From JAFAHZ01 sp035656415 (GTDB taxonomy: Bacteria > Vulcanimicrobiota > Vulcanimicrobiia > Vulcanimicrobiales > Vulcanimicrobiaceae), in contig DASRSM010000201.1 in the NCBI GenBank assembly GCA_035656415.1, positions 1 through 21,883 on the forward strand: a DNA stretch of 21,883 nucleotides, written 5' to 3'. How positions within the stretch are numbered: position 1 is the first letter of the stretch; each line of letters starts with the position of its first letter. The translations under genes were made by a program, and so were the position numbers. Positions 1 through 8,244 of this stretch are shown here, one piece after another. The notes beneath the pieces are model-generated. The model made no database searches. It was given only the letters and a program-made list of their open reading frames with translations, and was not told the DNA's origin.

Positions 1-2
1 CA

Positions 3-44
3 AGCGTTCCCGGGCTGAAACCCGCTGTTGCCGAGGTGAGTTAG
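3..44 (+). CDS. Possible 3' end of an upstream gene (partial)
   Basis: The third frame from the left edge is open from the window start and reads SVPGLKPAVAEVS before TAG at 42-44. The composition looks protein-like. The gene before an RND permease is commonly its periplasmic adaptor (membrane fusion protein), so this may be that adaptor's tail, but 13 residues cannot show it. The second frame is also open, to a TGA at 56-58 that overlaps the permease GTG, but its Arg/Cys-rich composition looks like a shadow. Confidence 0.25.
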   Translation, partial: SVPGLKPAVAEVS

Positions 45-54
45 GTAGCCTAAC
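40..54 (+). promoter_or_regulatory. Perfect inverted repeat abutting the RND permease start
   Basis: GTTAGG-TAG-CCTAAC has 6-bp perfect arms and a 3-base loop, and ends one base before the GTG start at 55. The only Shine-Dalgarno-like sequences nearby are GAGGTG (33-38), just outside the stem, and AGGTAG (43-48), inside it. In RNA the hairpin could hide the inner site, or bring the outer one near the start codon. It could equally be a DNA-level operator or chance. Confidence 0.4.
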
Positions 55-3000
55 GTGACGAAGGTCTTTCTCAACCGCCCGGTCCTCGCGGCCGTCTGCT
101 CGCTGCTCATTTTAGTTGCGGGCATCGTCGTGATGCCCTCGCTGCCGATCGCGCAGTTCCCGCAGGTTGCACCGCCGGTCGTAAGCGTTACCGCAACGTA
201 CACGGGCGCCAGCCCGCAAGCCGTCGAGGCGCAAGTGACGACGGTCCTCGAGCAGGCCGTCAACACCGTGCAAGGTTTGCGATACGTCAGCTCGACGAGC
301 GCCCAGGGGCTCTCGACGATCACGTGTACGTTCGATCTTGGCGTCAACTTGGACATCGCTGCGGCCGACGTGCAAAACTCGGTGCAGTCCGCGCTCGGCC
401 AGCTGCCTGCGGCAGTGCAGCAACTCGGCCTCACCGTCGCGAAAAATTCCGGAACGTTCGTCATGGGCATCGCGCTCACGTCGGACAACACGAATCTCGA
501 CGCGCTGCAGATGAGCAATTACGCGCAGATCAACGTCGTCAACAACCTCGAGCGCATTCAGGGCGTTTCCGGCGTCGTGATTTTCGGCCAGCGCCAATAC
601 GCTATGCGCATCTGGCTCAATCCCGTGCGCCTGGCACAGCTGGGTCTCGACGCGTCCGACGTCGTGACCGCCCTTCAACAGCAAAACGTCGCCGTCGCAG
701 CCGGAAGCATCGGCGCGCCGCCGTCACCGCAAAACCAGCCGTACACCTATACCGTCAACGCCTTAACGCAGCTTTCGGATCCCAAGCAGTTCGCCAACAT
801 CATCTTGCGCGCGAATCCCAACGGCGGCTACGTACGGCTCAGCGACGTCGGACGGATCGAGCTGGGTGCGCAAAGTTACACCAGCGACCTGCGGTTCGAC
901 GGCCAATCACGCACCGTCGGTATGGGCGTCCAGCAATATCCTACCGCTAACGCGCTCGACGTCGCCAGTCGCGTACGAGCGCAGATGGACCAGCTTGCGT
1001 CCCAGTTCCCCGCGGGAATGCATTGGACGGTCGCGTTCGACGTGACGACTTTCGTCCAAGAGTCCATCAAAGAAGTCCTCATCACGCTGCTGCTCTCGAT
1101 CGTGCTGGTCATCGGCGTCATCTTCCTCTTCTTGCAAAACCCGAAATCGACGATGATACCGGCGGCCACGATACCGGTGTCGCTGATCGGCGCCTTCTTC
1201 GTCATGTCGATTTTTGGTTTCTCGATCAATACCATCACGCTCTTCGGCCTGACGCTCGCCACGGGGCTCGTCGTCGACGACGCCATCGTCGTCATCGAGA
1301 ACATCGCGCGACACATGGAGATGAACAAAGGCAAGCAGAGCGGCATCGCGAGCGCCGCCGAAGCGATGCGCGAAATTCAAAGCGCCGTCGTCGCATCCTC
1401 GCTGGTTTTGCTCGCCGTGTTCATTCCGGTCGGCTTTCTGCCCGGCACGACCGGGCAGATCTACAAGCAATTCGCGCTAACGATCGCCGCGGCGATTACC
1501 ATCTCGCTCTTCCAAGCGTTGACGCTGGCACCGGTACTCTCGTCGCGACTCCTGCAAGGCGAACACGAGTCCAACGCGCCTTTCTTCCGCTGGTTCAACC
1601 ACGGATATCACCGGTTCCGCGATTGGTACGCGCACGTGATGCCGAAGTTGATGCGGCGGCAAGTCATCGTCGCCGGCGTGTTCGTCGCAGCGCTCGTGAT
1701 TACGGGTCTCCTCCTGAAGTTCACCGAGCAAGGCTTCTTGCCAAACGAGGACCTCGGATACTTCATCATTCTCGTGCAGGCTCCCGAAGGCACGTCGCTC
1801 GACGGCGAGCAAACGGTTTCGAAGAAGGCCGAAGCCATCATTCGATCGCAGCCGGAAGTCCAGCACGTTTTCAACGTCGGCGGCTTCAGTTTTACCGGTA
1901 ACGCTCCCAACCGCGGCATGATGTTCCCACTGCTCAAGCCCTGGGGCGATCGCAAAACGCCCTTCTGGTGCAACCTCACCTTTATGCATCCCGCCGACTC
2001 GTGCATGGCGCACGACGCGCTCGCCGTCGAGCAGCGTCTGAACTATCTGTTTTATACGCAGATTCCGCAAGCGCAGATCTTCGCGTTCAATCCGCCCGCG
2101 ATCAACGGCGTCGGAAGCTTCGGCGGGTTCCAGTTCGAGCTCGAGGATCGCGGTAACGTCGGCTTACCGGCGCTTATGAATTCCGCGTACGCTATGATGG
2201 GCGCGGCGGCCAAAGATCCTCGCCTCGCACAAGTCTTCACGCAGTTCCGGATCAACTCACCGCAAGTCGAAGTCGACATCGATCGCAACAAAGCGACGGC
2301 AATCGGCGTTCCGCTCGACGACGTCTTCACGACGATGGAAGTCGACCTCGGCTCGTTTTACACGAACAACTTCACGTATCTCAATCGCTCTTGGCAAGTC
2401 CTCGTACAAGCCGACGCGCCGTACCGGAACAACCTCGCTTCTCTCGGGCAACTCTACGTACACTCTAATTCCGCGCCGGGACTCACGGTAGGACCGAGCG
2501 CCGTCCCGACTCCGATTCCCGGCTTGGGCACGAGCAGCACGACGGCAACCGGCACGGTGATGACGCCGCTCTCCGCATTGATGACGGCCAAGCAGGTGCT
2601 GGGGCCACCGATCATCACGCACTACAATCTCTACCGCAACATCGAGCTCAGCGGGCAAAACGCACCCGGCGCCAGCACCACCACGGCTCTGACGGCGATG
2701 GAGCAGATCGCCGCGAAAGTGCTGCCGAAAGGCGTATCGTTCGAGTGGACCGGGCTTCAGCTCGATCAAATCGCCGCCGGTCCGCTGACGATCGAAATCT
2801 TCATCTTGTCGCTGATCTTCGTCTTCCTCGTGCTCTCGGCACAATACGAAAGCTTCATCGACCCGCTCATCGTGTTGCTCGCCGTTCCGGCAGCGCTGCT
2901 CGGCGCGCTCGCGTTCATCAACTTGCGTCACTTCCCCATTCCGTTCTTGTTCGATCCGTCGCTCTCACAAGATATCTACGCGCAGGTCGGGTACGTCATG

Positions 3001-3390
3001 CTTATCGGCTTGGCGAGTAAGAGCGCGATTCTGATCGTCGAATTCGCCAATCAACAGCTGCGCGAAGGCGCGACGGTCGTGCAAGCCGCCCTGCGCGGGG
3101 CGGAGACGCGGCTTCGGCCGATCCTCATGACGTCGATCGCGTTCATCATCGCGGTAATTCCACTGGTTTTCGCGTCCGGCGCGGGTGAAGCGTCGCGTCA
3201 CTCCCTGGGAACCGTCGTCTTCGGCGGGATGCTCGTATCGACCGTGCTCAACCTCGGCATCACGCCGGTGCTCTACGTTATCGTCAAATCGTTCGAGCTG
3301 CGCGGAAAGAACCGCAATGGCCGCGCCGGCACCGACGGTCACGCGAGCAGCGATATCGCCGAAACGACGCCGCAACCCACCGGCGTTTAA
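55..3390 (+). CDS. RND multidrug efflux permease, HAE1 (AcrB/MexB) family
   Basis: Inner-membrane, proton-driven drug/solute exporter that would work with a periplasmic adaptor and an outer-membrane channel. It has 1111 residues; AcrB has about 1049. The N-terminus (FLNRPVLAAVCSLLIL) is the typical first membrane helix, which supports the GTG start. Proton-relay residues are present: D408 and D409 in GLVVDDAIVVIEN of TM4, and K989 in GLASKSAILIVEFAN of TM10. Porter loops such as FAFNPPAINGVG match the family. Two stretches exceed AcrB by eye: a short porter segment with C639 and C650, and a Pro/Ser/Thr/Gly-rich insert at about 806-833. Membrane segments cluster at about 10-30, 340-500, 540-560 and 925-1090. 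No TolC or adaptor gene is visible downstream, and the substrate cannot be deduced. The family call is very secure. Confidence 0.96.
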   Translation: MTKVFLNRPVLAAVCSLLILVAGIVVMPSLPIAQFPQVAPPVVSVTATYTGASPQAVEAQVTTVLEQAVNTVQGLRYVSSTSAQGLSTITCTFDLGVNLDIAAADVQNSVQSALGQLPAAVQQLGLTVAKNSGTFVMGIALTSDNTNLDALQMSNYAQINVVNNLERIQGVSGVVIFGQRQYAMRIWLNPVRLAQLGLDASDVVTALQQQNVAVAAGSIGAPPSPQNQPYTYTVNALTQLSDPKQFANIILRANPNGGYVRLSDVGRIELGAQSYTSDLRFDGQSRTVGMGVQQYPTANALDVASRVRAQMDQLASQFPAGMHWTVAFDVTTFVQESIKEVLITLLLSIVLVIGVIFLFLQNPKSTMIPAATIPVSLIGAFFVMSIFGFSINTITLFGLTLATGLVVDDAIVVIENIARHMEMNKGKQSGIASAAEAMREIQSAVVASSLVLLAVFIPVGFLPGTTGQIYKQFALTIAAAITISLFQALTLAPVLSSRLLQGEHESNAPFFRWFNHGYHRFRDWYAHVMPKLMRRQVIVAGVFVAALVITGLLLKFTEQGFLPNEDLGYFIILVQAPEGTSLDGEQTVSKKAEAIIRSQPEVQHVFNVGGFSFTGNAPNRGMMFPLLKPWGDRKTPFWCNLTFMHPADSCMAHDALAVEQRLNYLFYTQIPQAQIFAFNPPAINGVGSFGGFQFELEDRGNVGLPALMNSAYAMMGAAAKDPRLAQVFTQFRINSPQVEVDIDRNKATAIGVPLDDVFTTMEVDLGSFYTNNFTYLNRSWQVLVQADAPYRNNLASLGQLYVHSNSAPGLTVGPSAVPTPIPGLGTSSTTATGTVMTPLSALMTAKQVLGPPIITHYNLYRNIELSGQNAPGASTTTALTAMEQIAAKVLPKGVSFEWTGLQLDQIAAGPLTIEIFILSLIFVFLVLSAQYESFIDPLIVLLAVPAALLGALAFINLRHFPIPFLFDPSLSQDIYAQVGYVMLIGLASKSAILIVEFANQQLREGATVVQAALRGAETRLRPILMTSIAFIIAVIPLVFASGAGEASRHSLGTVVFGGMLVSTVLNLGITPVLYVIVKSFELRGKNRNGRAGTDGHASSDIAETTPQPTGV

Positions 3391-3505
3391 GTCGGAATCC
3401 TGAGAACGATTTCGGCGGGCAGGAATTAGGCTCGGCGAGCGCAAGTTTCGCGAACTGGCGTCTGATAGCTTTAATAGGCAGGCGCTTCCGTTTGGAGAGT
3501 GGTGC
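3391..3505 (+). other. Intergenic gap, RND permease to outer-membrane protein gene
   Basis: 115 bases with no coding signal. It contains a small inverted repeat GCTC-GGC-GAGC (3430-3440) without a following T-run, so it is not a convincing terminator. It also has an 8-bp palindrome TTCGCGAA near 3448-3455 and an AT-richer patch near 3464-3477. GGAGAG at about 3494-3499 is a good ribosome-binding site for the next gene. A promoter may lie here, but no clear -35/-10 pair could be picked. Confidence 0.5.
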
Positions 3506-4753
3506 ATGCACAAGACGCCTCTGCGCGCAATCGCGGCGATTGCCGCGGCCGCGACCATCTGTTGCTCGTGTCCGGCTGCACGCGCCGACGGAATGGAAAA
3601 CGTCTACGAGCAAACCGTCGTTCCCGGCGCAAACACCGCCATCTTCCACGCAATGGACGCGTGGAAAAAGGAACACGCGAAAACGCGGCGTCAAGCGTCG
3701 CGACTCGCCCCCGGCGCAAACGTCCCTCCCGGAACGATCTCGCAGGCACCGCCTGTAAGTCAGCAGCCGGTGAGCGAGCAAGTCGGATTTCCGCTCGGGT
3801 TTCAGTACACTGCGGATTTCTCGCTGGCCTATCCGTTCGGCAATATCGGAACCTACGGCAAAGGCTGGCTCTACGGAGGCGGCGACATCTCGCTGGGCTA
3901 CGCGTTTAACCCGACGACGCGGTTCGTTGCGAGTATGTTTCAGCTGCAGCACTGGCCCTACGGTTTTAATAGCGGCACCGCTCCGGTCTATCTGGCGGGC
4001 TTCCAAAATCCGGTCGGCTGCGCCGATCTGAGCAACGGTAACGCGTGCGGGCCCGGTACGGGACGCAACATCAACGTGCGAACGAAGGACACCTTCGGCG
4101 TCTTCATGCTTCAAAAGATGTTCTTCCCGCTCGCGCACATCGGCGTACCGTTACCGCTGGTCATCACGCCGACGTACGTCGCACGCAGCGGCGTCGTCGG
4201 CGAATCGGTCGGCAACAACGACATCGTGCCGGTTACCTACAATCCGCCCGACGGACCGGTCTTCCAAACGCTTCCGGTGCGCACGGCGCAGTTCTATTCC
4301 GCGGCAGTCACGCTGCCGTTCCTGAAATCGCCGAAGATGTTCGGCACGTTTACCGTAGCGACGCAGTGGCTCGTACACACGAACGGCGTGAACACGAAGA
4401 ATGGGTGGCAGACGCCGCAGATTCTCTACCTGCAATACACGCCGACCAACACGACGACGGTTTGGATCGAGCCGCAGAGTGCGCGCGACTATCTGCCGAC
4501 CGATCCGTATCCCGAGCACGTCGTCGCGTACTTTGCGGGCATCTCGCAGCGCGTCAGCAAGTACGGCTTCGTGCAGTTCGTGCTCAACAGCGGCGGCCCG
4601 ACGAATATGGGACCCGACGGCGTAACGAGCGTCAAATGCTTGACCGTACAGCAAGCCCTCAACAACACCTGCGGTCTCGGCTTCGGCGGCCTGAAGGCAA
4701 CGCAAATGCAGCTCCAGTTTGGTGTCGGTACGCCCGGCATCTTCCCGCTCTAG
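3506..4753 (+). CDS. Secreted protein, probable outer-membrane beta-barrel, unknown function
   Basis: The 415-residue product begins with a classical signal peptide: MHKTPLR, a long Ala/Ile core, and likely cleavage after ARA near residue 28. The start ATG has a good upstream GGAGAG. The first 70 mature residues are polar and look like a linker. After that come alternating hydrophobic and aromatic stretches, rich in Gly and Tyr, such as GGGDISLGYAF and FGTFTVATQWLV, and the C-terminus ends in GTPGIFPL. This pattern fits an outer-membrane barrel. Two Cys pairs (GCADLSNGNACG and CLTVQQALNNTCG) may form disulfides. I do not recognise a named family; a porin-like transporter is the best guess. 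It lies 16 bases before the SGNH lipoprotein gene, so the two are probably co-transcribed, perhaps with the RND pump as well. Confidence 0.75.
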   Translation: MHKTPLRAIAAIAAAATICCSCPAARADGMENVYEQTVVPGANTAIFHAMDAWKKEHAKTRRQASRLAPGANVPPGTISQAPPVSQQPVSEQVGFPLGFQYTADFSLAYPFGNIGTYGKGWLYGGGDISLGYAFNPTTRFVASMFQLQHWPYGFNSGTAPVYLAGFQNPVGCADLSNGNACGPGTGRNINVRTKDTFGVFMLQKMFFPLAHIGVPLPLVITPTYVARSGVVGESVGNNDIVPVTYNPPDGPVFQTLPVRTAQFYSAAVTLPFLKSPKMFGTFTVATQWLVHTNGVNTKNGWQTPQILYLQYTPTNTTTVWIEPQSARDYLPTDPYPEHVVAYFAGISQRVSKYGFVQFVLNSGGPTNMGPDGVTSVKCLTVQQALNNTCGLGFGGLKATQMQLQFGVGTPGIFPL

Positions 4754-4769
4754 GTAAAGGTTGACGAAC

Positions 4770-6461
4770 ATGAACGCCAGCATTAAAAAGTTAGCCGCCT
4801 TCGCTGCACTCGCTGGAATTTGCGCGTGCAGCGCCCCGAGCGGAACGACCTCGAACTCCGCATTACCTTCTACACCATCGACGCACCGCGTAAGCGAGCG
4901 CGGACGCGGAATCCTATCCACGATCGTCGGCGTCGGCGACAGCCTTACTGCCGGATATCAAGCCGGGGGATTCCTCGGCGCGACTGACTACCGTAATCCG
5001 CTTGACAAGAAAGAGTTCGCCCGGCCGGGTCAAGAGAACGGCTGGTGGGCGGATCTCGACGAGATGGCATCGGGTTTGCCGGAAGCGACTGCGATTGCGC
5101 GTGAGTACGACCCGGCGACTAGCCCTCTGCCACTCGTAAAAGGGCCCGGCTTAAACAACCTGCTGGTTCCGACGCCACCGGGAAGCTTGGCGCCCTTCGG
5201 GTTGTCGAAATCGGGTAATACGTGCACGGCGAATAGTGGCTTTAACGCTGCGGGATACCTGCTCAATGGTCTGCCCACCGTGCGCCTGAATCCGACGTCG
5301 ACTCTCATCCGTGACGTCGCCGTTCCTGGGATCACCGCGCACGAAGCCGTCACGATCGCACAGCCGCAAAACAACACGTGCACGCCGATACCGGGCATTC
5401 CGGGACTGCTTGCCGCCGTCGTCGACGGCGAGGCCAGCACGTTCTGGCCGGTTCTCGGAACGTTCGCCGGCATGCATTCGAACCTAACGGAAGTCCGTGC
5501 CGCGACATCGCTTCATCCGACGCTCGCAACGGTGTGGCTTGGCGCCAACGACGTTCTCAAATATATGGGCAGCGGCGGGCGCTTCGTCGGCGGCGACAAT
5601 AGCGCCGCACAGACGCGGGCCGATTTGCTCGCCGCAATTCAAACGTTGAAATACGCCGGTGCAAAGACCGTCGTTTTGAATCTTCCCGACGTGTTACGCT
5701 CGCCGTACTTCATGAATACGACGATTCCAAAGGCGTCCGCGTGCAAGCCGCCGTCGCAAACGTACGTGTATTGTGTGCTCACACAGCCGCAGCCGTTCGG
5801 GGTAGGGCTTTTCACCGGTAAAATGGCGAAAGCAACCATCGAGCAGTTCGCGGCAGGGTACCACATCGGCAGCCCTAAGGGTTGTAAGCCGGGAACGGTG
5901 GCAACCGCGTGCGGCTATCTGACGCTTCCCGGCGCGCTGGATTCGTTCCAGTACTACTTGGGCCAGCCAGTCTCATCGACCGCCGGCACGTTCCCTAACT
6001 TGGACTGTACTGGCGCAAATTTTACTCCGCCGTGCGTATCCGGCAGCGGTCTGGGCTCCTATTACATCACTCCGCAGTTCGCCGGTAAGATTCAGCAGCT
6101 CAACGACAACGTCAATAGCGGCATCGAATCTGCGGCGTCGTACACGCAATCGGCGTTCATCGACGTGCGCGCGATCTTCGACGGCATCCTAAGCGGCGAG
6201 CCGGCCAATCCCTATTTCGAAAAAGCAGCGTCGATTAATCCGGGCACGTGTTGCGTCCTGGCCCTCGGCGGCGGCCTCGTGAGCTTCGACGGCCTGCATC
6301 CATCGAACACGGGCTACGCTTTGATCGCGTATTACGCGATCAAAGCGATCAACCAGCGCTACGGTACGCGCATCCGCGAAGTCGACGTCACCAAGGCCTA
6401 CAACGGCACGCGGTGCTCGAACAAACTCTATTGCTTCCCCGACGTCTACGCTCCGCATTAA
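4770..6461 (+). CDS. SGNH/GDSL-family hydrolase, lipoprotein, cysteine-rich
   Basis: Predicted extracytoplasmic esterase or lipase of 563 residues. Start ATG at 4770 is preferred over the in-frame TTG at 4761, because the ribosome-binding sequence GGTAAAGG ends at 4760. The signal peptide ends in ICAC, a tolerable lipobox with C20 as the lipidated residue. Block I is VGDSLTAGY with nucleophile S58. A block II glycine sits in AVPGITAHEAV. Block III is LGAND with G258 and N260. Block V is DGLHPSNTGY with D507 and H510. All four catalytic positions are therefore present. The interval between blocks III and V is unusually long. The mature part carries about a dozen Cys (NTC, SAC, TACG, LDC, GTCC, TRCS, YCFP), suggesting several disulfides. 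Substrate is unknown. It sits directly after the outer-membrane protein gene. Confidence 0.9.
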   Translation: MNASIKKLAAFAALAGICACSAPSGTTSNSALPSTPSTHRVSERGRGILSTIVGVGDSLTAGYQAGGFLGATDYRNPLDKKEFARPGQENGWWADLDEMASGLPEATAIAREYDPATSPLPLVKGPGLNNLLVPTPPGSLAPFGLSKSGNTCTANSGFNAAGYLLNGLPTVRLNPTSTLIRDVAVPGITAHEAVTIAQPQNNTCTPIPGIPGLLAAVVDGEASTFWPVLGTFAGMHSNLTEVRAATSLHPTLATVWLGANDVLKYMGSGGRFVGGDNSAAQTRADLLAAIQTLKYAGAKTVVLNLPDVLRSPYFMNTTIPKASACKPPSQTYVYCVLTQPQPFGVGLFTGKMAKATIEQFAAGYHIGSPKGCKPGTVATACGYLTLPGALDSFQYYLGQPVSSTAGTFPNLDCTGANFTPPCVSGSGLGSYYITPQFAGKIQQLNDNVNSGIESAASYTQSAFIDVRAIFDGILSGEPANPYFEKAASINPGTCCVLALGGGLVSFDGLHPSNTGYALIAYYAIKAINQRYGTRIREVDVTKAYNGTRCSNKLYCFPDVYAPH

Positions 6462-6464
6462 TGA

Positions 6465-6623
6465 AAGAACGTATCGGACCGCGCGAGTCCAAGTTCGCGC
6501 GGCCGGTCTGAAGATTTTCGACATTCGCTGCGCGATCGTGGATATAACGCCGTCGCACTCGACGGCGGCTACAAAGGCTGGGTCGCCGAAGGTTTGCCGA
6601 TCGCGCCGCGTACCCGAATCTAG
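6465..6623 (+). pseudogene. Rhodanese-domain C-terminal remnant
   Basis: In the frame ending with TAG at 6621-6623, codons from 6528 read LRDRGYNAVALDGGYKGW followed by VAEGLPIAPRTRI. This is the characteristic end of a rhodanese sulfurtransferase domain (L-x-x-x-G-Y-x-x-V-x-x-L-x-G-G-x-x-x-W-x-x-x-G-L-P). Upstream, the same frame is open only to TGA at 6462-6464. It contains no ATG, GTG or TTG start, and the codons before 6528 do not look like a rhodanese. The catalytic Cys loop and the rest of the domain are absent. It is most likely the tail of a deleted gene left between the SGNH gene and the convergent small-protein gene. Confidence 0.7.
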
Positions 6624-6913
6624 GCGGACGCTTTCTCGACGCCCTTCTGCACGTCGTCCGGGGTCATCACGGGCATGAGTTCGATCTTCGCGCCGAGTTC
6701 GCGGAAAAACGGCTCGCAGATTACCGGAATGTCGCTCGGATCCTTGAGATCGAAGACGATGTAACCGCCCCGGCAGCCGTCGACGGCAGTGAAATAGGCC
6801 GCTTCGGGCTTCCACCGTTCGATCGTGGCGGCGATTACTTTCCCTAGCCGTCCGTCCTTGATGGCTGCATTGGAGGCGTCGACGTCCATCTGCACCTTCA
6901 TCATCGTTCTCAT
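6620..6913 (-). CDS. Small conserved protein, DUF3303-like alpha/beta-barrel fold (tentative)
   Basis: 97 residues, read from the ATG at 6913. A GGAGG ribosome-binding site lies 7 bases upstream, whereas the GTG at 6916 has only 4 bases of spacing. The sequence (MKVQMDVDASNAAIKDG, then YIVFDLKDPSDIPVICEPFF, ending ELMPVMTPDDVQKG) resembles widespread small cytoplasmic proteins of unknown role, probably of the dimeric alpha/beta-barrel type. There is no signal peptide and there are no obvious catalytic residues. It lies 32 bases downstream of gdhA on the same strand, so co-transcription is likely. Its stop codon shares the CTAG at 6620-6623 with the rhodanese remnant. Confidence 0.75.
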   Translation of the reverse strand: MRTMMKVQMDVDASNAAIKDGRLGKVIAATIERWKPEAAYFTAVDGCRGGYIVFDLKDPSDIPVICEPFFRELGAKIELMPVMTPDDVQKGVEKASA

Positions 6914-6945
6914 CACGTTTCCTCCGGTAGTAGCGGCAACAGTGG

Positions 6946-8205
6946 TTACGCGTAGATTCCGCGCAGCTTGAGCGCCTTCACGACGCGATCGATCGCGAGT
7001 GTGTATGCTGCGGTACGCAACGTAGCATGCCGCGAGTTCGCGATCGTTCGAATTTCGTGCAGGTTAGTCAGTAAGAAGTCCTCGAGGCGTTCGTTGACTT
7101 CGGACTCTTTCCAGAAGTAACCCGCGCGGTCTTGAGCCCACTCGAAATACGAAACGGTCACGCCGCCGGCGTTGGCCATGATGTCCGGAATCACGGTGAT
7201 TCCGCGCTCTTTGAAGATGCGATCGGCTTCAGGCGTCGTCGGGCCGTTGGCGCCTTCGACGATGAGTTTCGCCTGGACTTTGGCCGCCAGCTCGGGCGTG
7301 AACACTTTCTCGAGCGCCGCGGGAACGAGAACGTCGGTCTTGCTGGTCAGCAACTCGGCATTGGTAATCTTGTCGCCGCCTTTGAAGCCTTCGAGCGTTC
7401 CGTGCTTAGCGGCGTGTTCCATTGCGCCGTTGACGTAGATGCCTTCTTCGTTATAATACGCTCCGGTGACGTCGGAGATGCCGACGACCTTGCAGCCGCG
7501 TTCCTCGAACAGCTTCGCCGCGTACTTGCCGACGTTACCGAATCCTTGAATCGCAACGCTGCTCTGCTCGGGGCGCAGGCCCAGTTCGTTCATCTCGTCG
7601 AGCGCGCAAATCGTGACGCCGCGTCCGGTCGCTTCGGTGCGCCCGCGCGAGCCGCCTATTTCCAGCGGTTTGCCCGTGACGACACCCGGCACGTTCTGCC
7701 GCACGTGCATCGAGTACGTATCCATGAACCACGCCATGACCTGCGGCGTCGTGTTCACGTCGGGTGCGGGCACGTCTTTATCGGGGCCGACGACTTCGAC
7801 GAGTTCGGCGGCGTAGCGCCGCGTGATGCGCTCCAGTTCGTTCATCGAGAGCGTGGTTGGGTCGCAAGTGACCCCACCTTTTCCGCCACCGAACGGAAGA
7901 TCGACGACGGCACACTTCCACGTCATCCAAAATGCAAGCGCGGTCACTTCGTCGAGCGTAACGCCGGGGTGATAGCGGATGCCGCCCTTTGCCGGGCCGC
8001 GCGCGAAGCTGAATTGCACGCGGTAACCGGTATAGACTTCAAACTCACCGGTGTCGCGCTGGAACGGAATCGAGAAGATAATTTGTCGCGAAGGGTTGGT
8101 CAGTATCCGGCGCATTCCGCCATCGAGTTCGAGCAGATCGGCTGCATCGTTGAAATAGGCGATGGCGTCTCCGAATACCGAGACTTCACGAACGGCAGTG
8201 CTCAT
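6946..8205 (-). CDS. gdhA: Glutamate dehydrogenase (NAD(P)-dependent)
   Basis: Interconverts glutamate with 2-oxoglutarate plus ammonia; cytoplasmic. The 419 residues are the normal length for the roughly 420-residue hexameric bacterial/archaeal type. Visible landmarks are K73 in AKGGIRYHP (substrate binding), K97 in MTWKCAVVDLPF, catalytic K109 in PFGGGKGGV, catalytic D149 in VPAPDVNT, and the dinucleotide-binding loop GFGNVG at 221-226. Coenzyme preference cannot be read reliably; D245 at the end of the second strand is compatible with NAD. The ATG has a GGAGG about 13 bases upstream, rather far. ychF lies upstream on the same strand (54-base gap) and the 97-residue protein gene downstream. 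Confidence 0.97.
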   Translation of the reverse strand: MSTAVREVSVFGDAIAYFNDAADLLELDGGMRRILTNPSRQIIFSIPFQRDTGEFEVYTGYRVQFSFARGPAKGGIRYHPGVTLDEVTALAFWMTWKCAVVDLPFGGGKGGVTCDPTTLSMNELERITRRYAAELVEVVGPDKDVPAPDVNTTPQVMAWFMDTYSMHVRQNVPGVVTGKPLEIGGSRGRTEATGRGVTICALDEMNELGLRPEQSSVAIQGFGNVGKYAAKLFEERGCKVVGISDVTGAYYNEEGIYVNGAMEHAAKHGTLEGFKGGDKITNAELLTSKTDVLVPAALEKVFTPELAAKVQAKLIVEGANGPTTPEADRIFKERGITVIPDIMANAGGVTVSYFEWAQDRAGYFWKESEVNERLEDFLLTNLHEIRTIANSRHATLRTAAYTLAIDRVVKALKLRGIYA

Positions 8206-8244
8206 AACGTTTTGTGTGCCTCCGAGTGGGGACTTGGGCGTGGC

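Noticed and set aside
1023..1901. 292-codon plus-strand frame inside the RND gene
   Set aside because: It is an alternate frame of a conserved membrane protein, very rich in Arg and His.
3430..3440. GCTC-GGC-GAGC as a terminator after the RND gene
   Set aside because: The stem is only 4 bp and no T-run follows.
4761..4769. TTG at 4761 as the SGNH hydrolase start
   Set aside because: It directly abuts the ribosome-binding sequence with no spacing; the ATG at 4770 has normal spacing and a cleaner signal peptide.
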